This document shows, in pieces, positions 36,104 through 47,472 of a stretch of 64,000 bases of DNA. Made by a program: the position numbers and the translations under genes. The notes under the pieces were generated by a model, which worked only from the letters and a program-made list of their open reading frames with translations, was not told the DNA's origin and made no database searches. The DNA lies in assembly GCF_008831285.2 (NCBI RefSeq), contig NC_045138.2:21235934-21299933 (forward strand), written 5' to 3'. The number at the start of each line of letters is the position of its first letter. Within the stretch, counting starts at the first letter, position 1. This DNA is from Nymphaea colorata. Its lineage: Eukaryota; Streptophyta; Magnoliopsida; Nymphaeales; Nymphaeaceae.

Positions 36104-37545
36104 ATGCCTTCCTCCGAGTCCTCTGTTGGTTCCTTCTTGAGGCAGTTGAGCCACAGGGACCCTTGGAGCTCGTCGAAGAGGTGGAGCAAGAAGCAGCCGC
36201 CGGAGAAGACGCTCAGCCAGATGGAGGGCCTGAATCTCCATGAGAATGGGATGGTGCTGAGGAAGAGGGTCATGGTGGTCGTCGACTCCTCGACGCGCGC
36301 CAAGCACGCCATGATGTGGGCTCTGACCCATGTAGCCAACAAGGGTGATCTCCTCACTCTACTTCAGATCATACCACCAAGCACCAGCAGGGGCGCCCTT
36401 GTCACCAGCGGTGATAGGACCTCCCATCTTGCCAACAGCCTCGGATCCCTTTGCAAGGCATGCAGGCCAGAGGTAATCAACTCAGCAGTCTGCAACTCGA
36501 TCTGTTGCTAGTCTTTTCAGACACCCTTTCGAGAGAAATGAGCATGGCTCATCTGTCTTCTTCCGCATCTTGGCTGCATTTTCCCTCATCTGTCTGTGTT
36601 ATGCTCATTCTTGGGTCCCCTGTTTATTGCTGTCAGGTTGAAGTTGAGGCCCTTGTGATCCAAGGGCCTAAAGTGTCAACAGTCATCAGCCAAGTGAAGA
36701 AACTTGAAGCATCTGTTCTGGTTTTGGGCCAGAAGAAGCCTTCTCCTCTCAGCTGGTAGATTTCAATGCTTACTTTCCTTCTTTTCTAGCTGGTTTCATC
36801 TCTTTATGCTGATGTCGCACTTCGTGTTTTTCTTTTTCTTTCGGTTGAGTGTCTGATTCAGTTCTACAACACTCTGATCTCCATAAATCTGAACCATATT
36901 CACAAGTTGTAACCTTTCTATCTAAAAAAATCAGTTCAAAGATATTCTTTTTAGCTACAGTCATTCTTCCCTGTCAAACCGTCGTTTCATTTTATTGGAT
37001 AGACAACTGCCATTGTGAAACTGTCTTCGCCTGCTTATTACTGGCTTTAACGATCCTTTTCCCCCTTATTTTCACCTTTATAACCTCATTTTATTTGGAA
37101 AAACTCCGATCATTTGGCCGTCTTCCTGCTAAGACTCAGGATTAACTGAAGAGAAGGTGAAACGATATGCAGAGTGACGTTCCACTAGAAAACAAGAAGA
37201 TGGTAGTGTTCCATTCGGAGTATCCAAACAAGTGCTAAGTTCTAAAGATCCTTTTTTTGAATATGCATTGGGGAAGCTCCTGTTCCGTTTTTCGAGAAAG
37301 AAAAGAGTACAATGTTTTTGGTTTTCGAAAAAAGAAAAAGTGGGAATCAGTACAATGTTTTTGGTTTTCAATAGGAAATTGTGTTTGGTTCTTGCAGCCT
37401 GTTCCAGAGCAGCAGTGAGGAGTTCGTGGAGCAGTGCATCAAGCACGCCGACTGCCTAACCTTGGCTGTCAGGAAGCAGAGCAGGAGCGTCGGTGGGTAC
37501 CTCATCAGCACTAGATGGCAGAAAAACTTCTGGCTTCTTGCTTGA
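36104..37545 (+). CDS. Universal stress protein (USP) domain protein, 3 exons
   Basis: Exons are 36104-36472, 36637-36755 and 37398-37545. All introns are GT-AG (164 and 642 bp; the first phase 0, the second splitting a TG|C codon). The product is 211 aa. The start is the ATG in AAAATGCC; an upstream in-frame TTG is not used. Residues 1-50 are a basic, serine-rich leader (RQLSHRDPWSSSKRWSKK). The USP alpha/beta fold begins with RVMVVVDSSTRAKHAMMWAL (about 55-74) and continues with LLTLLQIIPP and SVLVLGQKK. The C-terminus is EEFVEQCIKHADCLTLAVRK, SVGGYLISTRWQKNFWLLA, characteristic of a plant subfamily (At1g44760 and At3g03290 type, from memory). The G-x2-G-x9-G(S/T) ATP loop of ATP-binding USPs is not evident after LGQKK, so nucleotide binding is uncertain. 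An AATAAT near 37614 may serve for polyadenylation. The reading frame is undamaged. The molecular function is unknown beyond a family link to stress responses. Confidence 0.92.
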
Positions 37546-37629
37546 TCGATCTGACCATGGTCATAGCCATGCTCTTGTAATTGAGACTTTGTGCTCTGTT
37601 GTAAAACTGACTGTAATAATGAAAGCCAT

Positions 37630-39399
37630 AAATAGTTAACCATCTTTCTAACATCCTCTCTCGATTGTGCGATCTGCAATGTCCAGAAATGAATCACTTT
37701 GTCTTCCTTGTTCTATAGTTTTACTTCAGCTGCTTATCGACATTTCTTCCCAGTTCCAGACACTGTCAAAGCACAAAAATGATGGATCAGGTAATCTGGT
37801 GGGTGGCTTTTACACACCAACTGTTTGTAATGAGAATTCAGCCAGGACCAACGTGCAGCCCGAGGTGTTGGGCAACCTTTCACCTACCGGCTCACCTGAT
37901 CCTTGCTCTGTAACTGCACCAAGAACCGCAACTACCTCCAAGTTTCCTCATCTTTACTAAACCTGCAGCTGCAACTGAGAACGCCTAATCTGTAACACCA
38001 CAAGGGTCTAAAACTATTATTCAATTGAGTAATTGCATGAAGTACATTTCCAAACATCTTGATCTTGCAAAGGAAGACAAATTCTGCGGCTAAAACTTGT
38101 GGTTGGCAGGAGTCCATACATGGAGATATTACCTCCCATTTTGCAGATTAAAAGCAACGAGAAAATTTTTCCTTTGTTTGCATTTGGGGGCTGAATTATG
38201 GCTTTCCACATCACAGGGCCGCTTCAATAAGATCCAGGTGGCTCAGTAGGCGACTAGTCTAGGGGTGGAATGGTCACAGAGTATGACAAACTTGCTATGT
38301 CCCATTAGTAGGGTAGGTCGAGGACCATCTCATGGGGAATCCTCTGATGTCCTCCTTGTCTTTGTCCCATGCAGTGAGACGGCGAAGGCAAGCCAGTAAT
38401 CATGTTGCATTACACTTCAAGCATGCTCTCTTCAGGGTTTTGCCCTTCTCTACTGTACCGGATCCTATCTCTTCTCCACCTTAATGCAGTTATCTGTTCC
38501 AGATTAGAGCCTTGTGCAGCCTTTCAGGCGACCAAAAGCTGTCCAAAGAAGGGTTGAATCCCTCTCTTTTTCCCTTACTCCTGTGGCCAATTCTTGTGTT
38601 GGGAGCAATTGTGGTCGAGACAAGGCATGCCTTGAACTCACTCCTTCATGATGTGCCTAGACGACGCACTCATTGTACATGACTCAAAAGCATTCAAAGC
38701 AGAAAATGGCTTCCATGGAGGAGCTGTGAAGCGCCATGATTTCACCACTTCCAACTCCTGCAGACAAGGGTATAGAAGGGGCCCAGTGTTTGTCTTTTCT
38801 GACTGCATGGGGATCCACTTAAAGCCCAATCTTTATATAATATGAGGAAAATTTTTCACTTTGAACGACCAAGATGTTTGCCCTTCAATAAGAACATGTC
38901 GCTTGATTCTCTTCTGGTCTTCTTCCTAGAACGTACAAATGCAGGAAGATAAAATGGTTGTACTTTCTATGAAGAGGGTGAGTCCCTACCATCAGGCTTT
39001 ACGAGGGCAACACCATGTGAAAGCTCAGGCAGAAGTTACATGAGCGAAGGCTTTCAATCCGAGGGCATTGATCTGCCCTCAATACAAGATTGCCATGGCC
39101 CCCTATCCCCACAAAGATGGCACGACGTGTCTCGCATCCATCGTGCCATGTAGGAGGGGCCTCATGTGGCCTTCTCGGACCAAGGGTGGACCGCATTGCC
39201 TAAAGAAGAGCAGAGTCTGCTCGAGCTTGGCTTGACTAATGAAACCTGGAGGTTGGTTTCGAGTCGAGCTCCACTAAACAGGCTCATGCTCAACTCAATG
39301 GTTCAGCATCGAGCTTGAACTCCACTCATTGAACTCATTTAAGCTTGTTTGAATGAGAGCTTGTTCTCAGTGAACCATCAGTTTTGACACTTGCCCATC
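37630..39399. other. Intergenic DNA downstream of the USP gene
   Basis: No gene was recognised. Open frames near 38640-38845 on both strands and 37667-37960 lack known motifs. The stretch 39210-39370 carries GAGTCGAGCTCCACT and TCGAGCTTGAACTCC, resembling the inside of the GAGCTCGAG-type hAT elements. Confidence 0.5.
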
Positions 39400-39560
39400 C
39401 AAGGGGGGGGAGCCCAGGAATTTTTTTTTTACATTAAAAAAATCAAATTTTTTTAGTTTGGCCCGACCGGTCGCTTCTCGTCGCTCCTCTTGGCCAGACC
39501 CTGGCCCGGCCCGCAAATCATCTTGACCCGACCCTAGAAAAAATCCTGGCTCCGCCCCTG
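39400..39560. mobile_element. Short hAT MITE with perfect 8-bp target duplication
   Basis: This 161-bp element begins CAAGGGGGGGGAGCCCAGGA and ends TCCTGGCTCCGCCCCTG. It is flanked on both sides by TGCCCATC (39392-39399 and 39561-39568), a perfect 8-bp duplication. The ends are a G-rich variant of the CAGTGGCGGAGCCAGGA family, and the interior has the poly(T) and GACCCGACCCTAG stretches of that family. Confidence 0.75.
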
Positions 39561-40209
39561 TGCCCATCCATTCCTCCTCCCGACAGTCCAAAACGAAGGT
39601 TTTCTAAAGGTGAGTCAACGAGGGTCTTAGAAACCCTTGCAGCCCTCTTTGAAGTGAAGTTTATGAAGGTAAAGCCTCTCACTTGAATGTGGGTTTTTGA
39701 GAGAGACTCTGAGCGAGATGTCTAAAATCTTCACTTGATCAAGGGCAGGGGCTAGATTTTTTTTTTAATGGGCACTGAATATATGAATATATAGATAACA
39801 ACAAAGCCCACCCATGCTGGTGGGGCTGCTACATATAACTGAACCTAAGTTCACCTAAATCCAATTAAAGATTTAAGGTATTAACGTAACTCTATGAGGC
39901 CCATACCCCACAGAGACCACACTTGCCTCCGCTTCTGATTAATGGCTTTTTAAACCTAACGCGGTTCAGATTAAAGTGGGAGTTCTGCCGAAGGTTGATT
40001 GTTGGTCGTTGATGTAGTGGTGCCGGTGCTGCCCGAAGGAACCATGAAACCTCTATCGGAACAAGATGAAGAGAGCGAGAAGACAGAAGACACATGATGA
40101 ATTGAGAACATGAATTATATGTTTGGTGTTAAATAGCATTCACCATTCGTTAATGACTCGAGCCAAATCAAGTTTAAAGGGTCCAGTTCAACAAACTCGA
40201 TCTCGGCTC

Positions 40210-40636
40210 GTTTAGCAAAATGGCTGGATCACACTCGAGTTTGAGCAGAGCTTGAGTTGCTCGACTTGTTGTTTAGCAAAATGGCTGGATCACACTCGAG
40301 TTTGAGCAGAGCTTGAGTTGCTCGACTTGTTGTTTAGCAAAATGGCTGGATCACACTCTAGTTTGAGCAGAGCTTGAGTTGCTCGACTTGTTGTTTAGCA
40401 AAATGGCTGGATCACACTCGAGTTTGAGCAGAGCTTGAGTTGCTCGACTTGTTGTTTAGCAAAATGGCTGGATCACACTCTAGTTTGAGCAGAGCTTGAG
40501 TTGCTCGACTTGTTGTTTAGCAAAATGGCTGGATCACACTCGAGTTTGAGCAGAGCTCGAGTTGCTTGACTTGTTGTTTAGCAAAATGGCTGGATCACAC
40601 TCGAGTTTGAGCAGAGCTCGAGTTGCTCGACTTGTT
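40210..40636. repeat. Minisatellite: seven copies of a 61-bp unit
   Basis: GTTTAGCAAAATGGCTGG starts at 40210, 40271, 40332, 40393, 40454, 40515 and 40576, exactly 61 bp apart. The units are nearly identical, differing at single sites (CTCGAG/CTCTAG, GCTTGAG/GCTCGAG). The array ends at TTGTTGTTCAGCCCTAA, the kind of end seen in the TAGGGCTG hAT elements (reverse complement TAGGGCTGAACAACAA), so it seems to be an expansion inside the subterminal part of such an element. The left end of that element was not found; 39570-40209 is otherwise unassigned. Confidence 0.92.
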
Positions 40637-40648
40637 GTTCAGCCCTAA

Positions 40649-42779
40649 GATCCGCCCTAAGACTGACAGCACACCACATTCCCTCTCCATACGACTGAGA
40701 ATTTTCTTGAGAAAGAGAAAGAGGTGGTTCCCAAACGTGAGAATGCACATAATCTATATGTCACATTCAAGGAAATGTGACCAACAGCAACTGCCCTTTA
40801 TATCATATTCAACAAAACGTGACCCGCAAGGAAAACAAATAAATTCCAGTTGATCAATATGAATCTTTGGTCATCTTTTGGTCACCATCCATTTGATCGA
40901 ATTATTGGATTTATTAGTCCATGATCAGAATAGAACAAGAGAAAAATCCATGATCTGGTTTATAGATATAAATCATGCTTACCTCTGAAATGGAGTTATA
41001 TGCTCAAAATTTATATTTTTTTTCCAAATCTAGAATCTCTCAGTCCAAATTGGTCCTTTAAAACCAACATAAAAAAAAAAAAATCTGATTTGAGGCATTG
41101 CATAATCAAATGAGGAAAAATGGATCCACGTTTTGATATGAATATTATTGATAAAATCCAACGTTGGGTATTTGTGCGTAGCTTATTATTGGAATCACCA
41201 CAAGAAGTATGGTTTTCAGTAGCGCGGAATGGACCACACGCTACTGAATGATGGTGGCGAGGGGCTCAAGGTGCTACAATGGACCTTATTTCTAACCGTT
41301 GGGGAAGCATCCGCTATGGATTATAAATTCTTTCGCGTCCGGATCGTGCAGTTGAATGGTTGAAAATATTAGGGCACTTTTCCTGAAGGTGAAGAAACAA
41401 ATTTCCCACAAACTATTCGGGGGCTTATTCCATTCCCCTCAGTGTCAAATCCATTTTCATCTTTACCAAATGTTTGCGACGATGATGGAAGTTGCTGTGA
41501 AGATGACATCCTTACAAGAGAGTCTCTCTCTTTCGATCTTCTGCCATTGCATGAGCTACTGCCGCCGTTGTAGTCATAGAAAGGCCGAGAGGAGCAGGTC
41601 AGGATCTTTGTTTCTGTTTTCACTTTATTTTGCTGGATTTAGTCGGGTTTTAAGGCGCCTTTGGTATTTGTTTGGTGATTCCTCTCTATGATCTTGCTTT
41701 CTGCTTATTTCCCTGTTTCTTCGTTGTTCTTCTTGATTTGTATCTTCGATGGTTTTCTTTTTTTTCATCGTTCTTCTTGATTTTGCGTCTTCTGCTCCTG
41801 CTCTCTCCTTTCCATTCACAAATTCTTGCTAAAGATCAAAGAGATTTTTATGTTTGTCTTTGATTTTTTTTTTCAATCACATGGATCTCTTCTCTATAAC
41901 TGCGATCAATGCATTTTGTTTTATGTTAAGACCCCGTTTTATTGCTTTGGTCCTCGTCTGATGTTGCTCGTGCCGTTTAGTTAGTCTTCTTTTCTCGTTT
42001 TTCTGTTTCCATTATTTCTGCTTTGATCCCAGCTTGTTTATCAGTAGGTCGCTCAATCTCATTGTGCAGAGATCCAAATATTAGTAATTGAGCAAGTTCC
42101 TTGCCACTGGTCGGCAATTTTCGGGCACCTCTCCTAAGTGAGAATTTCTGTGGCAGCAGATCCTTTTCACATAGTTATAGAACCAGTGATTCTACTATCT
42201 GAACTTTCAAAATTTCAATCATCTAAATTGGCTCTGACGCAGATTAATAGTTTGAGACTTAGAGTTATAAATGAGGGTCTTGCGATTTTTAGCTGTATTA
42301 GATCTATAGCCACAATTATCAAGATATTTTTGAAAATATTGCGATATTAACTAAAAAATTGAAAAAAAACAATCAATTTATTGCATTTTTTTCGTAATTT
42401 TCAATTATTTGTTTATGATAGCTAAGGTGATTATCTTCCTTTTACCGGTTTGACAATGTGACATTTGAGTAACTGTGTATATAATTGTTGAAGAAAGATA
42501 TTTAAGGCTAAGTTATATGTTTTCCTGTTAATATTATTCACCGACTCTTTAAAATCATTATGTTAGAGAACAATATAAATATTCGAAAAATGGACTTAAT
42601 TGTTCCAGGATTGGACTGGTCATAGAATTCAAATAGGCAATCTTTTGCTTGTTGAAAGGGTCCTAACCTCTTTTCTTGCATATTTAGATTCTTGTAGTTT
42701 GAGGGCACCAAACTCTGAATTCCTCCGTCTGTTGCTTCTATTGCTCTATCTATAGTATCTATTAGGTATTTCAATATTT
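40649..42779. other. Unassigned stretch with an open block at 41.1-41.6 kb
   Basis: The segment 41360-41560 is open for about 60 codons on the plus strand (FPEGEETNFPQTIRGLIPFP, then a DDDGSCCEDD stretch), and 41130-41340 also has protein-like but broken frames (QRWVFVRSLLLESPQEVWFS). I do not recognise a family. It could be the upstream part of the decayed PP2C gene or unrelated. The rest is AT- and T-rich and non-coding. Confidence 0.4.
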
Positions 42780-43600
42780 ACATTGCAGATCGGGACAGGT
42801 ACTATATGGGGTGTTCGATGAATCATTCCACATGTAGATCTGAAGGAATCATTACTTCGTATGGTCCATCATATCGATACAGCATTTACGAGGAAATTAA
42901 GAAGTATTCCTGTCTTTTTCTGGTAGGAAAATAAACTGCCTTATACTAACTGTAATGATCTTACATGGTAACCAAATTCAAGAAGCCTATGACAAGAAGT
43001 TGGAAGGTGGCTCCGTAGCAACTGTCATCGTTAAAGCTGATAGTCAAGTTTTAGCTACCAATACAGTAGACTCAACGGCTCTTATCTACTCAGAGTGTTG
43101 AAGTACCTGTAGGAAAATTAATGGTTATGCACCGCCTCCCTTTTTGTTTGTGACTACCACTGTTATTTATTTTTCTTGGCATGAATTGCAGTTTAGACTT
43201 GACTGCTATTCTTCCAAGTCCAGTCATGTTAATGTTTTTTTCAAACTATACTTCTAAGAGAACCATAAGTAGAGGATGGCTTACGTGAAGAAACGACAAG
43301 CCATTGGAGGTGTCTAGATGTACCGTTGCATAATGATAGCAGCGCTATGCAAACAAGAAGGAACTATAAGCTTTCATTGTTGGTGACTCAACATGGTTTT
43401 ATGCTAATTAAAGAGCGAAGAAGGATCATAAAGATCTCGTGTAGTAGCTGCTGGATGTTATGTTGTGGAGTGGGCAGGGGTTCTCTAGTCAATTGAGAGC
43501 TTGCTGTTTCTACAGCTATTGGTGATGAGTCATTTAAATGGTATGGACCTTTATGAGATTCTGGTTGAAAGAAGAACTTCATTCAAGAGGAATTGTGGAA
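42780..43600 (+). pseudogene. Decayed protein phosphatase 2C (PP2C) gene
   Basis: Four PP2C landmarks occur in the right order. YGVFDES (about 42805) corresponds to the GVFDGHxG metal-binding stretch. LKESLLRMVHHIDTAFTRK (about 42840-42895) corresponds to the following helix. AYDKKLEGGSVATVIVKAD followed by NTVDSTALIYSE (about 42980-43100) corresponds to GSTA..VANVGDSRA. VVAAGCYVVEWAGV, then ELAVSTAIGDESFKWYG (about 43435-43545), corresponds to GGxVxxxxGVxRVxGxLAVSRAIGD. Splice-like ends (AAG before AAGCC, a donor-like GTAGG) suggest former exons rather than a retrocopy. Several in-frame stops and frameshifts, and replaced key residues (GH to ES, VGDSR to TVDST), indicate it is no longer functional. 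Confidence 0.65.
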
Positions 43601-43799
43601 GTTGGTTGGTTTTATAGGGTCATGAACAAAGGACCGATCCCTACAAGTTTGGCCTTTGTTGGATCTGAAATACTTATGGTGTAGAGTTTCAGGCTGGAAC
43701 ATCGACAAGAACAAATGCCACACTCGGTCTTGGTTTATGGAGTTTCAAATGTGGATTATTGCTTGAAGAGATGAACATACGATCAATCTAAATGTGCCC

Positions 43800-45739
43800 G
43801 AACCCATCCAAGGTCGGGGGTCACTTGAGGCCTTGGCCAGGAGGTCAGCAGCTAGCCGAAGCCAGCGCCATGCAAGCGTCTGGCTTTAGCATGCCAGCCA
43901 TCCAGGGCAACAGGCTGGGCCATTATTAGGCCATAGCATGGGTAGGAGGGTTGCGACTTTTGGACGAGCTGCTGTAGTCATTCACGTCCATGCCCGACCT
44001 TGTCGAAGGGGCACGACCAACAGCCATAAACTTGGCAAAAATTTCAGCCTGACAAGGGGCACATGGCCAAAGAACCACTCTCCTTGGCTAGGCAACCAGT
44101 GGCTAGGAAGGCCGTGCATACTGTCTAGGAAAAATTAATGGTGAACAAAAGAAACTTGGGGTGTCGAGCTTGCCGGCGACGGAATATCACCCAAAATACT
44201 TAAAAAGGGTGGAGGCAGCTCGACAATTGGCTCCTCAGTGTGGCCAAGCCAAAACACATCCCTCCGACCAAGGCAAGACTTGATAGTAAGAGATGGCAGG
44301 CTGAAGTGACGTGACCCTTCGGCCGAGAAGAACTCAAGAACTGGATGGCCTAGCTAAAGGGTCGCATTATGTCAAACAAGGCATAACCTAGACAAGGATG
44401 GATGGCCAAAGGACTTAACCTATGGTGCGGAAAGAAGTTTGAATGCGGAAGCTGCTGGAGATGGAACTCGGCGACGATTGCTGCGAGGCCGCAATGGAGA
44501 GTACCGAGGGAGGTGCGGAGGATGCCTACGGTGCTCATCCCGCTTGGCTGAGGGAGGTAGCAATGGTGCTTGCAGGGACTGCGGGGAAACCGCAGATGAG
44601 AGATGCGGTTGGGGTGCGATGGCCTATGATGCTTGGCCCGCCTGGCCGAGGGAAGTAGCGACGATGGTGAAAACCGGTGAGCTTGGCCGTTAGTGAGAGT
44701 GAGGGCGAAGAACTCGTGGGCTGCCTAGATGGTGTTGTGGAGATGTAGGCAGGACACGACGCTATGGAGAGGAGCGCCCATACAGGTTGTCCGCTTGGAG
44801 AGAGATCCTAACTACCGGACTCCAAGGAAAGGGGGCGAAGCTCGGAGGGAAGGAACTTAGTGGAGGAATGAGTATGGTCTGGGCTAACCTGAGGTATGAG
44901 TGCGAGTTAGGACCGATGGGTAGAGTTAATAGGGTGCAAGGTTAAGAGGGTGGTTGTGACGAGCTTGGGATTAGGGACGTGTAATAACTAGGGCTAGGAC
45001 TTACTAGGAAACTAGGGACTAACAAGGAAGGTTAATGGCTAATCTCGGTAAGGAAGGATGGAGTTAAGGCGGGTGGTTAAGGATGGGCTTGGAAATTGAA
45101 AGTGGAATAAAGGCTGAGCTCGGAAATGGTAGGGGAGTAATGGATAGCTAGGGACTCGGTAAGGGGGTTATGGTAGGGCTCAGATGAGGAGGAGGGGATT
45201 AATGGCTTGGGTAAGAATCCAAGAGGGAAAGAAGGGGATTACGAGAGAGGGGGGAGGTGAAGTTAAGGCGAGTTAAGACTTACCTTAAAAGCACCCTTGG
45301 GACTCGAAGGGCTTGGGCCTCATGATGATGGCATGTGGCAAGATAAGCGGTTGGAGATGAAGGCTTGATGGCGCCTTGGGAGCTTGAAGGGCATGGGCCC
45401 TAGGATGTTGACACGTGGCGTGATGAAGGGGAGATGGAGGACTTGACCGATAGGTGCTTAGGGAAGGGGCGCGAGGAGTTATTGCACTCCGGGACTCCTC
45501 AACGAACTTAATGTTGCCCAGAAGACGAAGCGACCTCCTCGTCAAGGTTGATCGGGCAGTCAACAAGCGGCGGTTGGAATGCCGCCAGAAAAGTAGCAAC
45601 AGCGAGTTTTTCGGCCACACTTCTTGGGTTGCTGCTCGTGGGCAGGTCTAGATGCGACTTGGCTCGACGTCACTAGCTTGACTGCGCGATTCTTGCCGGG
45701 TTGTTGGCTTGGTATCAGCCCCTCTCCACTTCGGCGCCA
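43800..45739. other. GC-rich block of unknown nature
   Basis: Composition changes sharply near 43800 from AT-rich to GC-rich. The segment 44980-45260 is strongly purine-rich on the plus strand (many AGGG and GGTTAAGG). There are open frames but none with a known domain. If the LTR called at 45740-47459 is a 5' LTR, this would be its internal region, but no gag motif was found. Confidence 0.4.
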
Positions 45740-47459
45740 CTCTCACTTGCAAGAGAGCTCCCACAACACCGTGGCTCAATGCTTGGCTCCGCCAAGGGTC
45801 CGATGCAAGTGCTACTGGCCGTCTATCAGCAGCGCTCACAACTTCCACTCGGGTTCACCACACACGAACCAACTAGCGATTGCTTGGCCGACCTTTCCGG
45901 TCACAGTCTCCCTGGATCATACAGGGGGAGAGCAACTTACTAGGGCCGCACTTTACAACGCCCGTCAAGACTAGGAATCCTCCTTCCTGTCCAACCGATC
46001 TTCTTCCTGATGTGCCCGGGGAGAAAACCAGCCTCCTAGGGTCAGATTCAACCTTGTTTAAGAACAGCGAGAGCGATGGAACCGAGAGAGTTTTTCGGTA
46101 CCAACCTGATTCTCATGCCGGCGGAATGTCACATGCGGATACTAGATGGGCAAAACCGCGACCCACTCTTCTCCATGTCCTCTCGAGTCACGACCGGCCT
46201 CTAACATTTCTTCGTGTTCAAGGAGGGTTGCATTGCGAAGGACTTGCAAATGCATCGGGGAAAGATAACGTAGGTTGTCGGCTTCAATGGCAGCTACCAC
46301 CTTTGTCGATCAGCTCTTCTTCACTTGGGCAGAACCACGACCTGCAAGTGCTTCGTACACGCCTTACTCGGCGGGGATTTCACGCCTACACGACAGGGAG
46401 TACACGCCTACATGGTGGGGAGTCACACCACTCGGGTGGAGGAGAGAGAGGCAGCACCTTACTCAAAAGTATATTTGATTAAATGACAAAATGATGAAAT
46501 GTTACAACTTGGGCGGGTTTATATAGCTCCCACGTCTTGGTTCACATCAACCTAACCCGAGACGGAAAGAATCAAATGACTCAACAAATGAAAGGATAAA
46601 ATGACTCAAACAAATAGAAACGACTGAGACACTTAATACTAGATGCGCCTCTCTAAGCAATCACTAAAAACAGACTAAAGAAGGCTAGACGCTAGATTGA
46701 CTCTATTCTAGACTCTTCTAGGCAGACTCGAGCTGGACACGACCTAAGGCTGGATTCCATTGGCTTTGACCGAAATCTGCAAAGTACGAGGCTTGGCTAA
46801 TCTGGTTGCTTTATACTTGCCGGTAGTAGAACCAATCTTTGCCACTGCAAGTAGCCTTCCACCGTCGTCTTATGCCTTGGCTCTTTGATGGATGGATTGA
46901 TGCATGCAGCTGCTACACCTAAGTGTGTGGCTGGCCCTGTGCTGTGCTTGGTGTTTCGCGTCCCTGGCCTTGACTTGCCCCAACGGTATCACTACTGTCT
47001 CCCGATGGGTTCCTCTCTGCGCTATATTCATGGCGGCAGCCCTAAGGTCGCGTCTGGTTGGCATTGCTCGTCCGGGCCTGTGCTGGAAACCAAGTCGGCT
47101 GCTCCTATGCTAACCTCGTTGGAGTGGCCTTTCCAGGGCAGCCTCCTTCTATCTTCTCGGGCGAGACTGAGGTTTCTTTTCCTCTAGCAGTGCCCTTTTT
47201 TGGCCGCAAGTCTCCTTGCTCTTTGTTCGGCCTTGCTCTGCCGAACCTCTCAAGATGACATTGGCCTGGTGCGGGCCATCTTCTTTCTACTGGCGGCCCT
47301 AGGGCCGCTTGTTGGGCTGCAGCTCGTCTTGCTTTGCCTCTAGCTTCAGCTTCTTCTTGCTGTAGCTAGGGCCTTCGTTGCGCTCGTTTTGCGCATCCCC
47401 AACCAGCCTCGGCCACTCCGTCGGCGGCTCTCGGCTGGACCTGGAATTGGCTCGCAACA
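45740..47459 (-). repeat. Putative LTR of a GC-rich retrotransposon
   Basis: On the minus strand TGTTGCGAGCC begins at 47459, immediately after AAAGAGGGTGGAG (47472-47460), a good polypurine tract. About 925 bp downstream GAGCTATATAAACCCGCC (near 46530) is a well-formed TATA region. Near 45739-45724 the minus strand reads TGGCGCCGAAGTGGAG, similar to the TGGCGCC primer-binding sites of many plant gypsy elements. No second copy of this LTR is in the window, so neither end is confirmed by comparison; the 3' end especially is an estimate. Confidence 0.4.
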
Positions 47460-47472
47460 CTCCACCCTCTTT

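Noticed and set aside
40210-40636. Possible CRISPR-like array
   Set aside because: Units are contiguous and near-identical with no unique spacers; it is a minisatellite in plant nuclear DNA.
44439-44693. GC-rich ORFs of 71-84 codons
   Set aside because: Two overlapping frames are open at once because GC-rich DNA has few stops; no domain.
46885-47258. Plus-strand ORFs in the putative LTR
   Set aside because: They oppose the inferred element direction, have no recognised domain and are open in several frames.
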